From an uncultured Coriobacteriaceae bacterium (GTDB lineage: Bacteria > Actinomycetota > Coriobacteriia > Coriobacteriales > Coriobacteriaceae), in the NCBI GenBank assembly GCA_944320725.1, contig CALUIM010000002.1, positions 124,001 to 188,000 of the forward strand: a stretch of DNA of 64,000 bases. Reading direction: 5' to 3'. The position numbers and the translations under genes are program-made. Below, piece by piece: positions 35,076 to 44,154 of this stretch. Positions within the stretch are counted from its first letter, which is position 1; each line of letters starts with the position of its first letter. The notes under the pieces were generated by a model, which was given only the letters and a program-made list of their open reading frames with translations, was not told where the DNA came from and did not search any database.

Positions 35076-35180
35076 GGTGTTCCCCCGGTTGTGTGTTTGG
35101 GCTGTGTCGGGTGGGTACGCGTAAGTATACCGGTGCCGTGGCGGCTTGGCGAGGTTCATGGTGCATATGTGCGCGCCTTC

Positions 35181-35197
35181 TTAAGCCGAGGTTAAGC
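35181..35197. promoter_or_regulatory. Direct repeat TTAAGC-N5-TTAAGC, probable OmpR-family site
   Basis: Two TTAAGC copies with an 11-base period lie between dacA-like and vanR-like genes. OmpR/PhoB-type dimers bind head-to-tail repeats with this spacing, so the adjacent response regulator is the natural binder. TATACT read leftward at about 35124-35129 is a candidate -10 for the carboxypeptidase gene. Confidence 0.45.
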
Positions 35198-35262
35198 TCG
35201 CGCGCTGGCGCGGGGCGCCGCGCGCGGGTGGGCATAATGGGATGACGGGAAGGAGACACATT

Positions 35263-35961
35263 GTGGAGACTCGTATCCTCGTCGTAGACGACGAAAAAAC
35301 TATCACGGACCTCGTGGGCATCTACCTGCGCAACGAGGGTTATCAGGTAACACTTGCCTATACCGGTGCCGATGCCGCCCGCGCCATCCTGTCGCAGGAC
35401 TTCGATCTGGCGGTGCTCGACATCATGCTGCCCGACATCGACGGATTTGAGCTCTTGCGCACCATTCGCGCCGACCACACGTATCCGGTCATCATGCTCA
35501 CGGCGCGCGATTCGCAGGCCGATAAGATCGAGGGCCTCACGCTGGGGGCCGACGACTACGTGGTCAAGCCGTTTCGCCCGCTCGAGTTGGTGGCGCGCGT
35601 AAAGGCGCAGTTGCGTCGCTATACCAGCTATGGCAGCCGTGACCAGGCGGAAGACACGCAGCTGCTCTCGGTGAACGGACTCACCATCAACCGCGACGCT
35701 CATGCCGTTACGGTAGACGAGAAGCCCGTGCGCACCACGCCGCTCGAGTACGCCATCTTGCTTTATCTGGTTGAGCACCAGGGCAGGGTGGTGCCGGTGG
35801 AGGAGCTGTTCCGCGCCGTGTGGAAAGAGGAGTTCATGGCGAGCTCGAACAACACGGTCATGGTGCATATTCGGCACCTGCGCGAGAAGATTGGCGACGA
35901 TGCAGCCAACCCGCGCTTCATCAAGAACATCTGGGGCGTTGGCTATACCATCGAGGGGTAG
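35263..35961 (+). CDS. VanR-like OmpR-family response regulator
   Basis: 232 aa. Receiver domain with DDE acidic pocket, phosphoacceptor in LAVLDIMLPDIDG, T in MLTARD and K in VVKPFRP; C-terminal winged helix with TTPLEYAILLYL and NPRFIKNIWGVGYTIE. Start GTG 35263 is preceded by GGAAGGAGA; ATG 35242 would include the ribosome site itself. Precedes its kinase by 42 bases. Closest groups are VanR/YycF-like regulators of envelope genes. Confidence 0.92.
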   Translation: METRILVVDDEKTITDLVGIYLRNEGYQVTLAYTGADAARAILSQDFDLAVLDIMLPDIDGFELLRTIRADHTYPVIMLTARDSQADKIEGLTLGADDYVVKPFRPLELVARVKAQLRRYTSYGSRDQAEDTQLLSVNGLTINRDAHAVTVDEKPVRTTPLEYAILLYLVEHQGRVVPVEELFRAVWKEEFMASSNNTVMVHIRHLREKIGDDAANPRFIKNIWGVGYTIEG

Positions 35962-36003
35962 CAACGCAAGGCGCCGCGCATGGCGCGAGGTGAGGGAGAG
36001 CCC

Positions 36004-37470
36004 ATGGGCTTGCGAGATATGATGCCAAAGCAGGCGGTTCATGCGCCGGTGAACCCGGCGACGGGCGTGCCGAACAACGTGGCAGCCGGGCAACCGGCAA
36101 CAAGTTCGGTGCCAACCGGCGCCCCTGCGCCCGGGGCGGACGTCTCCGGCCAGCCGGCGCAAAGCGCATCTTTCGCTGCGGCATCTGCGACTGCCGAGCC
36201 CGTAGCTGCTGATTCTGCGCTCGATCCCAACGATGTGGCAGGCGCGCCGTCGCCGTGGGACTACGATTCCACGCGAAGCTTCCTCGAGCGGGCGCGCATG
36301 ATCTTAGACAGCCGCATCCTCTCGATTGCGATGCTCTTCATCCTGTTGTTCGTGGTGGTGGGCATCCAGAGCCTATTCGTCTTTCTCATCCTGCTGTTCG
36401 CAGGCTATATTCTGCTCGATCGCTTTGTCTCGGTGCGCCGCTGCATCGTGCTGGGCGGCACCGCATGGCTTTTGGTGATTCTACTTGGCCATGTGGTCGA
36501 CGAGAGCACCACCGGCCCCATTGTCTTTGGGCTCGACCATCTCTTCATGTTCTGCGGCTTTTTGCTCGCGTTGGCGGTGTGCGCGGCGTTTTTTGCCGGG
36601 CGCGCCATGTTCCACTACGGTTTTGACCAGGGGCAGGCGCATGCCGATCATGTGATCGCGCAGCATATGATTGATCGCCTCATCACACGGCCTGCGAATT
36701 GGGATCGACTCGACGGCGATTTCCTCGAGGTGGAAAGCGCGCTCAACCGCGTGCGCGAGCGCGAGCGCTTAACGGAGAAGGCCGCGTCCGACGAAGCGGG
36801 ACGTAAGGACGATCTGGTGACCTACCTGGCGCACGACCTTAAGACGCCGCTTGCGAGCGTGGTGGGGTATCTGTCGCTGCTCGAGGAGGCGCCCGATTTG
36901 CCGCAGGAGCAACGTGTGCGCTTCACGGGTATCGCGCTCGACAAGGCGCATCGCTTGGACGCGCTCATCGAGGAGTTCTTCGACATCACGCGGTTCGACT
37001 TCCACGACATCGTGCTCACGCGTGGCTACGTGGACCTCAACCTCATGCTCGCGCAGGTGGCCGATGAGTTTTATCCCACGTTGGCCGACCAGCACAAAGA
37101 GGCGGTTGTCGAGGTGCCGCCCAAGCTCACGGTGCTCATCGACGGCGACAAGATGGCGCGCGTCTTCAACAACGTTATGAAGAACGCCATCGCGTACAGC
37201 TATGAGGGGTCGACCATCCGTGTGAGCGCTGAGGACACGGGTGAGGTCGTCGAGATCCGTTTCGAGAACCAGGGCGATCCCATCCCAGAGCCCAAGCTCA
37301 AGGTAATCTTCGAGAAGTTCTACCGCTTGGACGCCGCACGCGCCACCAACCGCGGCGGTGCGGGTCTGGGCCTGGCCATTGCCAAGGAGATTGTGACGGC
37401 GCACGGCGGCATGATCGAATGCGAATCGTCGCCCGAGCGCACGGTGTTCATCATTAGGCTGCCGCGATAG
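36004..37470 (+). CDS. VanS-like sensor histidine kinase
   Basis: 488-aa kinase. A disordered Pro/Ala-rich N-terminal tail of about 85 residues is unusual. Four hydrophobic stretches follow (about residues 108-215), with little extracellular domain, then HisKA with YLAHDLKTPLASVVGYL (His in HDLKTP), N box NNVMKNAIAYS, and G box GGAGLGLAIAKEI. Small loops suggest an intramembrane sensor of envelope stress or of a partner protein. ATG 36004 has GGTGAGGGAGAG; ATG 35980 is less well placed. Confidence 0.9.
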   Translation: MGLRDMMPKQAVHAPVNPATGVPNNVAAGQPATSSVPTGAPAPGADVSGQPAQSASFAAASATAEPVAADSALDPNDVAGAPSPWDYDSTRSFLERARMILDSRILSIAMLFILLFVVVGIQSLFVFLILLFAGYILLDRFVSVRRCIVLGGTAWLLVILLGHVVDESTTGPIVFGLDHLFMFCGFLLALAVCAAFFAGRAMFHYGFDQGQAHADHVIAQHMIDRLITRPANWDRLDGDFLEVESALNRVRERERLTEKAASDEAGRKDDLVTYLAHDLKTPLASVVGYLSLLEEAPDLPQEQRVRFTGIALDKAHRLDALIEEFFDITRFDFHDIVLTRGYVDLNLMLAQVADEFYPTLADQHKEAVVEVPPKLTVLIDGDKMARVFNNVMKNAIAYSYEGSTIRVSAEDTGEVVEIRFENQGDPIPEPKLKVIFEKFYRLDAARATNRGGAGLGLAIAKEIVTAHGGMIECESSPERTVFIIRLPR

Positions 37471-37569
37471 GTTGCTTTACAGGGTCCTGACAAAGCGCTT
37501 TCAGCCGCATAAAACGCAACGCGTACCATCTCTTACGCTATAGAGCTATCCCCAAGGGAGGTACCAAGG

Positions 37570-38421
37570 TTGGTTACAGGCGATCAGTCATGGGCGGATG
37601 CGGTACGGGAGGCGACCGCCCGCGAGATGGGGGATGCAGCGTCGCAGGACGCCGCGCCGGAAGCCAGCCATCCGGTGCGCCTTTCGGTTCAGCATCTCGA
37701 TCTTTATTACGGCGACCATCAGGCGCTCAAAGATGTGAACATCGACATTCCCGATCGCGAGGTCACCTCGTTCATCGGGCCGTCTGGCTGCGGTAAGTCT
37801 ACGCTGCTGCGCTGTCTCAACCGCATGAACGACCTGGTGAAGGACTGCCGTATCGAGGGCATCATCACGCTCGATGGCGAGGACATCTACCAGGACTACA
37901 ACGTGACGAGCCTGCGCCAGCAGGTGGGCATGGTGTTCCAGCGTCCCAACCCGTTCCCCATGAGCATCTTCGACAACGTTGCCTACGGCCCGCGCGGGCT
38001 GGGCATCAAGAGCCATTCCGAGCTCGAGGGCATCGTGGAGGAGTCGCTCAAGCGCGCCGCGCTGTGGGACGAGGTAAAGGACAAGCTCAAGAGCCCGGGT
38101 CTGGGCCTTTCCGGCGGCCAGCAGCAGCGTCTGTGCATTGCCCGCGCTATCGCGGTAAAGCCGCAGGTGCTGCTCATGGACGAGCCCACCTCGGCACTCG
38201 ACCCCATCTCCACGCAGATGGTGGAGCAGCTGTGCATCGAGCTCAAAAAGCACTACACGCTCGTGGTGGTGACGCACAACATGCAGCAGGCGTCGCGCAT
38301 CTCCGACACCGTGGCGTTTTTCCTGCTCGGCGAGCTGGTGGAGCACGCGCCCACCGCACAGCTCTTCAGCGCACCTCGCGATCAGCGCACCGCAGACTAC
38401 CTCACCGGCCGCTTTGGCTGA
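37570..38421 (+). CDS. pstB: Phosphate ABC transporter ATP-binding protein
   Basis: 283-aa ATPase of the Pst phosphate importer. Walker [10 protein letters not shown], PstB-specific [10 protein letters not shown] and [19 protein letters not shown], signature [13 protein letters not shown], Walker [13 protein letters not shown]. An N-terminal extension of 35 residues precedes the core. TTG start at 37570 after GGGAGGTACCAAGG. No pstS, pstC, pstA or phoU lies next to it, which is unusual; a PhoB/PhoR-like pair follows. Confidence 0.92.
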   Translation: MVTGDQSWADAVREATAREMGDAASQDAAPEASHPVRLSVQHLDLYYGDHQALKDVNIDIPDREVTSFIGPSGCGKSTLLRCLNRMNDLVKDCRIEGIITLDGEDIYQDYNVTSLRQQVGMVFQRPNPFPMSIFDNVAYGPRGLGIKSHSELEGIVEESLKRAALWDEVKDKLKSPGLGLSGGQQQRLCIARAIAVKPQVLLMDEPTSALDPISTQMVEQLCIELKKHYTLVVVTHNMQQASRISDTVAFFLLGELVEHAPTAQLFSAPRDQRTADYLTGRFG

Positions 38422-38546
38422 TGTCGGTATTGGTTGATAGCTTGTGCGTATATGCTTCGCCCCGTGCTGCCATTGAGGCGTGCGGGGCGGTATGATAACT
38501 ACGACGTTGCCCGTGCGGCAGCCGGCTACGATCGGGAGACGCTTCG

Positions 38547-39230
38547 ATGATCTATTACGTTGAGGACGACGACAACATTCGTGGGCTTACGCTCTATGCG
38601 CTTCACCAGCAAGGTATTGAGGCGGAGGGGTTCTCGTGCGACAGCGAGTTCAAGGCCGCCGTTGCTCGTCGCGTGCCCGATGCGGTGCTGCTCGACATCA
38701 TGCTGCCCGATACCGACGGCCTCGAGATCCTGCGCCGCCTGCGTGCAGACCAGGAGACGGCGACGGTGCCCATCATGATGCTCACGGCGAAAGACACCGA
38801 GCTCGACAAGGTGGTTGCGCTCGATGGCGGCGCCGACGATTACCTCACCAAGCCGTTCTCCCTCATGGAGCTCACGAGCCGGTGCCGTGCGCTGCTGCGT
38901 CGCGGCGGCATGACCAAGAAGGCAACGAGCGACGTGCTTTCGGCATCGGGCATTGTGCTGTCGCCGAGCCACCGCGAGGTAACGGTGGATGGTGCCGAGA
39001 TTAAGCTCACGCTGCGCGAGTTCGACCTGCTTGAATACCTCATGCGCAAGCCCGGGGTGGTGTTTAGTCGCGAGGCGCTGCTGCAGAGCGTGTGGGGCTG
39101 GGATTTTGATGGCGGCTCGCGCACGGTCGACGTGCACGTGCAGACGCTGCGCCAGAAGCTCGGCGATCATGCGTCGTGCATCGAGACGGTGCGCGGCGTT
39201 GGCTATCGCTTTGCCGATCGTTCGGCGTAA
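38547..39230 (+). CDS. PhoB-like OmpR-family response regulator
   Basis: 227 aa. Acidic pocket EDDD, phosphoacceptor in VLLDIMLPDTDG, K in LTKPFSLMEL; winged-helix DNA-binding domain with LREFDLLEYLM and SRTVDVHVQTLRQKLG, typical of PhoB relatives. Located 125 bases after pstB and 21 bases before its kinase, so phosphate control of pst is likely. The exact signal is inferred from neighbours. Confidence 0.9.
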   Translation: MIYYVEDDDNIRGLTLYALHQQGIEAEGFSCDSEFKAAVARRVPDAVLLDIMLPDTDGLEILRRLRADQETATVPIMMLTAKDTELDKVVALDGGADDYLTKPFSLMELTSRCRALLRRGGMTKKATSDVLSASGIVLSPSHREVTVDGAEIKLTLREFDLLEYLMRKPGVVFSREALLQSVWGWDFDGGSRTVDVHVQTLRQKLGDHASCIETVRGVGYRFADRSA

Positions 39231-39251
39231 TGGGGCGGTGAAGCGCGTCCG

Positions 39252-40691
39252 GTGAGCCCGTTTGGATCTTCGCATTCGCTGTCCCGTCGCGTATTTGGGA
39301 CCGTCTTCGTGGTCGTGATCATCGCCATCGCGGTGTTCACGGTGGCGGGGACGGCCTTTTTGCAGAGCAATCTGGGCCGTGTGACGCGCAACGAGCTCTA
39401 CGACGAGGTTGAGATCGTTGCCGAGGCGCTCAATACCACCGAAGACGATATCGCGATGCTCGAGCGACTCGACTTGAGCGACAAGCGTCTGACGCTCATC
39501 CAGCCCGATGGTACGGTGGTGTACGACAGCGAGGAGCCGGCGTCGGCCATGGACGACCATGACGACCGCGAAGAGGTGCGCGAGGCGCTCTCAAGCGGGC
39601 ATGGATCGTCGCAGCGCTCGTCTACCACGCTCGGCGAGGTCATGCTGTACGAGGCGGTGTTGCTCGATGATGGCATGGTCATTCGCGTGGCGCAGGCGCA
39701 GGCAGGCTTTCTTTCCATCTTGCTGAGCTTTGTGGGGCCGCTGGTGATTATCGCGGCAATCGTGATTCTGGCATCGTACTTTGCGGCGCGCCGCGAGTCG
39801 AAGCGGATCATCGCGCCATTGCTCGAGGTGGATCTCGACCACCCCAAACACAACATGCAACAGGCGTATTCCGAGATGGTTCCCATGCTCGAGCGTATCG
39901 AAAGCCAGCGACAGGAGCTCAAGCGTCAGGTGAAGGTGCTGGCCGATAACGACCGCATGCGCCGCGAGTTCACTGCCAACATCACGCACGAGCTCAAGAC
40001 GCCGCTTACCACCATCTCCGGGTACGCGGAGCTCATCTCAACCGGTATGGTGGCCGACGAGGCAGACGTTAAGGACTTCACGGGCCGCATCTATCGCGAG
40101 GCCGGGCGCCTCACCTCGCTCGTGAACGACATCTTGACGCTCTCGAATCTCGACGAAGCGGAGCGCTCCGATGCGCAGGCGTCGTCGAGCGTGCTGGGGT
40201 CGGTTGAGCCGGTTGATTTGCCGCAGATGCTCGAGAACGTGGTGCAGCGGCTCGAGCATGTTGCAACGAAGGCGCAGGTTGCCGTCGAGCTCGATGCATA
40301 TCCGGCCATGGTGATTGGCGTGCAGCGGCTGCTCGACGAGCTCGTCTACAACCTTGTCTCAAACGCGATTCGCTATAACCGTCCCAATGGATTTGTAACC
40401 GTTACCTGCGATGTTGACGATGAGGGCCGGCCGTTTATCTGCGTGCAGGACACCGGCATCGGCATCCCCGAAGACGAGCAGGCAAAGATTTTCGAGCGCT
40501 TCTACCGTGTGGACAAAAGCCGCTCGAAGGCGCGCGGCGGCACGGGGCTCGGCCTCGCCATCGTGAAGCATGCGGCAACGTTTCATCGCGCCACCATCGA
40601 TCTCAAAAGCGAGCCCGAGCGCGGTACCACGATCACGGTGACCTTCCCGGTGCAGGCGTGGACCATCGAGGACGGTCTGCCTGTCGCCTAG
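39252..40691 (+). CDS. PhoR-like sensor histidine kinase
   Basis: 479 aa. TM1 (residues 12-35), an extracytoplasmic sensor domain of about 110 residues with acidic stretches (DDHDDREEVRE), TM2 (about 153-176), HisKA box TANITHELKTPLTTISGYAE, N box LVYNLVSNAIRYN, G boxes DTGIGIP and GGTGLGLAIVKH. GTG start at 39252. Pairs with the preceding regulator. The layout matches PhoR of Gram-positive bacteria. Confidence 0.9.
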   Translation: MSPFGSSHSLSRRVFGTVFVVVIIAIAVFTVAGTAFLQSNLGRVTRNELYDEVEIVAEALNTTEDDIAMLERLDLSDKRLTLIQPDGTVVYDSEEPASAMDDHDDREEVREALSSGHGSSQRSSTTLGEVMLYEAVLLDDGMVIRVAQAQAGFLSILLSFVGPLVIIAAIVILASYFAARRESKRIIAPLLEVDLDHPKHNMQQAYSEMVPMLERIESQRQELKRQVKVLADNDRMRREFTANITHELKTPLTTISGYAELISTGMVADEADVKDFTGRIYREAGRLTSLVNDILTLSNLDEAERSDAQASSSVLGSVEPVDLPQMLENVVQRLEHVATKAQVAVELDAYPAMVIGVQRLLDELVYNLVSNAIRYNRPNGFVTVTCDVDDEGRPFICVQDTGIGIPEDEQAKIFERFYRVDKSRSKARGGTGLGLAIVKHAATFHRATIDLKSEPERGTTITVTFPVQAWTIEDGLPVA

Positions 40692-40702
40692 GTGTGCGGG
40701 CG

Positions 40703-40721
40703 TTTGTCGATTGCAGACAAA
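40703..40721. promoter_or_regulatory. Small inverted repeat ahead of htpG
   Basis: TTTGTC-GATTGCA-GACAAA lies just upstream of the htpG promoter. It is not a classical CIRCE (TTAGCACTC) or HAIR site. Could be an operator or a weak end signal for the kinase gene. Confidence 0.35.
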
Positions 40722-40732
40722 CTTGTTCTGTC

Positions 40733-40762
40733 TTGCATACTTGCGCGCCAATGGGATATAAA
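40733..40762 (+). promoter_or_regulatory. Promoter of htpG
   Basis: TTGCAT (40733-40738), 18-base spacer, TATAAA (40757-40762), 75 bases before the start codon. Confidence 0.65.
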
Positions 40763-40836
40763 ATCTAAGTCTAACTGTATAAGGTTTGGTGCTCCGGAGA
40801 GCGCCAGCCGCCTGTGCTAGGGAAGGACCGCACGTC

Positions 40837-42870
40837 ATGCGCAAGTTTAAGACAGAGAGCAAGAAGCTGCTCGACCTCATGATCAACTCGATCTACACCA
40901 ACAAGGAGATCTTCCTGCGTGAGCTCATCTCCAACGCCTCGGACGCCGTCGACAAGCTCAACTTCAAGAGCCTTACCGACGATTCCATTCACGTCGAGCA
41001 AGGTGACCTTGCGATTCGTCTTGCGTTCGATAAGGATGCCCGCACCATCACCGTTTCCGACAACGGTATCGGCATGACCGAAGCCGAGCTCGAGAAGAAT
41101 CTCGGCACCATCGCGCACTCCGGCAGCGAGGAGTTTAAGGAGCAGAACGCCGAGAGCCAGGGCGACGCCGTGGATATCATCGGCCAGTTTGGCGTGGGCT
41201 TTTACTCCGCCTTCATGGTTGCCTCGAAGGTGCGCGTGGTGAGCCGCGCCTATGGCGAAGACGAGGCGCACGTGTGGGAGTCGGACGGTCTTGAGGGCTA
41301 TGCCATCGAGCCGGCTGAGCGCGCCGATCACGGCACCGATGTCATCCTGACGCTGCGCGAGAACGTACCGGGCAAGGACGGCGAGGAAGGCGAGAACTAC
41401 GACCGCTACCTCTCCGAGTGGGGGCTCAAAGACCTCGTGAAGCGCTACAGCAACTACGTGCGCTATCCCATTCAGATGATGGTGACCAAGAGTCGCGAGA
41501 AGCCCAAGCCCGAGGATGCCGGCGACGACTACAAGCCCGAGTACGAGAGCTACGAGGAGCTCGAGACCATCAACTCCATGACGCCCATCTGGAAGAAGCG
41601 TTCCGGTGATGTCGAGCAGAGCGACTACAACGAGTTCTACAAGAGCACCTTCCATGATTTCGAGGATCCGGCGCGCACCATTTCGTTCCATGCCGAGGGT
41701 ACGCTGGAGTACGACGCGCTGCTGTTCATTCCCGGGCGCGCGCCGTTCGATCTTTACAGCAAAGACTATGAGAAGGGCCTGGCGCTCTACAGCTCCAACG
41801 TCATGATTATGGAGAAGTGCGCCGATCTGCTGCCTGACTACTACAACTTCGTCCGCGGTGTGGTGGATTCCGCCGATGTCTCGCTCAACATCTCCCGTGA
41901 GACCCTGCAGCACGACCGTCAGCTCAAAGCCATCGCGCGCCGCGTGGAGAAGCGCGTCACGAGCGATCTTGAGGATATGCGCGACAACGATCGCGAAGCG
42001 TACGAGACGTTCTTCGAGAACTTTGGCCGCGGACTCAAGTACGGCATCTATGCGAGCTATGGCATGAAGGCGGCCGAGCTTGCCGACCTGCTGCTGTTCT
42101 GGAGTGCCAGGGAGCAGAAGATGGTCACGCTTGCCGAGTATGCCAAGGCAATGCCCGAGGGCCAGAAGGCTATCTACTACGCCGCCGGCGACTCCCGCGA
42201 GCGCCTCGCCAAGATGCCCGTGGTGACCGGCGTGCTCTCACGTGGCTATGACGTGCTTTTGCTCACGCAGGACGTAGACGAGTTCACGTTCCAGGCGATG
42301 CGCGAGTACGTGGCGCGCGACATGCCCAAGATCTACGAGGATGATGCTGCCCGCGAGGCAGCGGCGAAAGCCGTTGCCGATGGCGCCGAGCCCGAGCTTG
42401 AGGATCGCCATCTGGAGCTCAAGAACGTGGCGACCGGCGACCTTGACCTGGCAACCGAGGACGAGAAGAAGCAGGCCGAGGAGGCCACGAAGGAGCACGG
42501 TGACCTCTTCGCGGCCATGAAGGAGGCGCTCGGCGACAAGGTCGAGAAGGTTGCGGTATCGTCGCGCCTTGTTGGGGCCGAGGAGTCGCCTGCGTGCATC
42601 ACCACCGAGGGCCCGCTGTCGCTGGAGATGGAGAAGGTCTTGCAGCGCGGCCCCGAGGGCGATGTCGAGGGCATGCCCAAGTCGCAGCGTGTGCTCGAGC
42701 TCAACGCCCAGCATCCCGTGTTCGAGAAGCTGAGTGCCGCGCAGCAGGATGGCGATAGCGAGAAGGTGGCGCTGTACGCCGGCTTGCTGTACGACCAGGC
42801 ACTGCTGGTCGAGGGCATCCTGCCCGAGGATCCCGTGGCGTTTGCCCAGCGCGTCTGCGAGCTCATGTAG
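40837..42870 (+). CDS. htpG: Hsp90-family chaperone HtpG
   Basis: 677-aa cytosolic ATP-dependent chaperone. GHKL ATPase domain: LRELISNASDAVDKL, VSDNGIGMTEAEL, and IGQFGVGFYSAFMV; a middle domain with the catalytic NISRETLQHDR loop; then a dimerisation domain. The length is slightly above the E. coli protein (624 aa), with acidic linkers near residues 230 and 540. GGGAAGGACC precedes ATG 40837. A single-gene unit with its own promoter and terminator. Confidence 0.97.
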   Translation: MRKFKTESKKLLDLMINSIYTNKEIFLRELISNASDAVDKLNFKSLTDDSIHVEQGDLAIRLAFDKDARTITVSDNGIGMTEAELEKNLGTIAHSGSEEFKEQNAESQGDAVDIIGQFGVGFYSAFMVASKVRVVSRAYGEDEAHVWESDGLEGYAIEPAERADHGTDVILTLRENVPGKDGEEGENYDRYLSEWGLKDLVKRYSNYVRYPIQMMVTKSREKPKPEDAGDDYKPEYESYEELETINSMTPIWKKRSGDVEQSDYNEFYKSTFHDFEDPARTISFHAEGTLEYDALLFIPGRAPFDLYSKDYEKGLALYSSNVMIMEKCADLLPDYYNFVRGVVDSADVSLNISRETLQHDRQLKAIARRVEKRVTSDLEDMRDNDREAYETFFENFGRGLKYGIYASYGMKAAELADLLLFWSAREQKMVTLAEYAKAMPEGQKAIYYAAGDSRERLAKMPVVTGVLSRGYDVLLLTQDVDEFTFQAMREYVARDMPKIYEDDAAREAAAKAVADGAEPELEDRHLELKNVATGDLDLATEDEKKQAEEATKEHGDLFAAMKEALGDKVEKVAVSSRLVGAEESPACITTEGPLSLEMEKVLQRGPEGDVEGMPKSQRVLELNAQHPVFEKLSAAQQDGDSEKVALYAGLLYDQALLVEGILPEDPVAFAQRVCELM

Positions 42871-42902
42871 CAAGCACGCGTTTATAGCTTTGCTGCTATT
42901 TC

Positions 42903-42942
42903 GAGGCCGCGACACCGCGATTCTGCACGGTGTCGCGGCCTC
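42903..42942 (+). terminator. Terminator of htpG
   Basis: Perfect 15-bp stem (GAGGCCGCGACACCG / CGGTGTCGCGGCCTC) with a 10-base loop, then TGTGTTTCC. Confidence 0.8.
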
Positions 42943-43489
42943 TGTGTTTCCACGACGCGAAAAATCGCGTAGTCGCGGCGAGGAATCATCCACTACGCGA
43001 ATAATCGCGGTGTCGCTGCAAGGGCGCGCCTAAGCCGTACCTATATACGGTTTGGGCGCGTTGGTGTGCGGGGTATTTCTAGACGACGAGAAGCGGCGCG
43101 AACAATGCGCGAGCTAGAGCGCTTCTGCGTGCTTGAGCGGCTGGATGCTCAGCGCATCGAGCAGCCGGCGGCTGGAGTCTTCCAGATTCGTTTCTTGGTT
43201 ACGTGAGCGCTCGTTGCCTGCGGTGGAGCAAGGGAGGCCAGATCTTTGAATCGGGGGGAAGGAGAAAGGATCTGCATGGTGCGATGGCTGCGTGTGTGAC
43301 CATGTGCAAACTGCATCTTCGGAGCGTTGCATCGCGGCCTCCCTGCTCGTCCGCCATTGCTGCGCGCATGGGGTGCTGCGGTCCCATGCGCTGAGTCCAT
43401 TATGTCCGTTACGCCTCGATAGTTACTTATGAGCAGCCTAAGATTCCCTTACATCGCCGTGGAGGCTTCGTGATGCAGCAGCTAGCCTG
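42943..43489. other. Gene-free region with short repeats after htpG
   Basis: About 550 bases with no convincing gene. It has two similar 25-base units, ACGCGAAAAATCGCG... (from 42955) and ACGCGAATAATCGCG... (from 42995), exactly 40 bases apart, and an imperfect hairpin CGCCTAAGCCGTA / TACGGTTTGGGCG (43025-43057). A leftward frame ending near 43114 (LEDSSRRLLDALSIQPLKHA) could be the C-terminal trace of a lost gene, but this is weak. Confidence 0.45.
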
Positions 43490-44056
43490 CTAGACGGTCT
43501 CGAAGAAGACGTCGTCGGTAACCTCGAAGGTGAGCTTATCGAGGGTGTAGGTGCCGCAGGTCGAGAACCGGTTGGAGAAGTTATCGCCTACCGCAACGCT
43601 GATCGAGGTGTTGGTCTCGCAGGTCACGCGCAGGCTTTGGCTTGACGTCATGAGGCCATGCGCGGAGAGGACGCCGCGCAGATAGGCGAGGTAGTCATCG
43701 CTTGTCGTGGTGCGAACCTGCTCGTTCTCGTAGACGCGGAAACCGTAGGTGGTGTCGTAGAAGAAGCCGTAAGCGATGGGGTTCTCGGCGGCGTTTGTGG
43801 TGCTGAACGCATCGTAAGCGTATAGCGGGCAGTACATACGCATGTATTCGCAATAGCGCTCGAACGGTGTACCGTCGGTGTCATAGGTCAGCGTGGTCGT
43901 GGTAACGCCGGTTTCCTGCTGAACGCTGTCGCATGCATGTGCTTCGACGGGCGCGGCGAGGATGGCGCTGGCGATCACGATGGTGCAGATGCTTGCAGCA
44001 ATGGCGCCGACGCGACGGATGATGCGGGCGATGTTCTGGGCGGCGGTGCGTTTCAT
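43490..44056 (-). CDS. Exported hypothetical protein
   Basis: 188 aa, not recognised. A signal peptide (residues 15-40, ends VEA-HA) is followed by a Thr- and Tyr-rich beta-type domain (TTTTLTYDTDG, ENPIAYGFFYDTTYGFRVYE) with Cys residues suited to disulfides outside the membrane. ATG 44056 has AAGGAGGACCCC. Lies 98 bases after a lipoprotein gene on the same strand and may share its transcript. Confidence 0.7.
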   Translation of the reverse strand: MKRTAAQNIARIIRRVGAIAASICTIVIASAILAAPVEAHACDSVQQETGVTTTTLTYDTDGTPFERYCEYMRMYCPLYAYDAFSTTNAAENPIAYGFFYDTTYGFRVYENEQVRTTTSDDYLAYLRGVLSAHGLMTSSQSLRVTCETNTSISVAVGDNFSNRFSTCGTYTLDKLTFEVTDDVFFETV

Positions 44057-44154
44057 GGGGTCCTCCTTGGGGGTTGCTGTTCGTTGGCCCCAGTATGCAC
44101 CCGACCCAAAAACCCGCTTGCGCAAGCGACCCGAGTCGCTGTTTGCGGCAGGAG

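Noticed and set aside
37483-37569. Pho box upstream of pstB
   Set aside because: No repeat resembling the known 11-base Pho box spacing was found; CTGACA occurs once only.
43114-43332. 72-codon leftward frame between htpG and the exported protein gene
   Set aside because: Only its last 25 codons look protein-like; the start half is an implausible His/Ser/Pro mix, so it is at most a gene trace.
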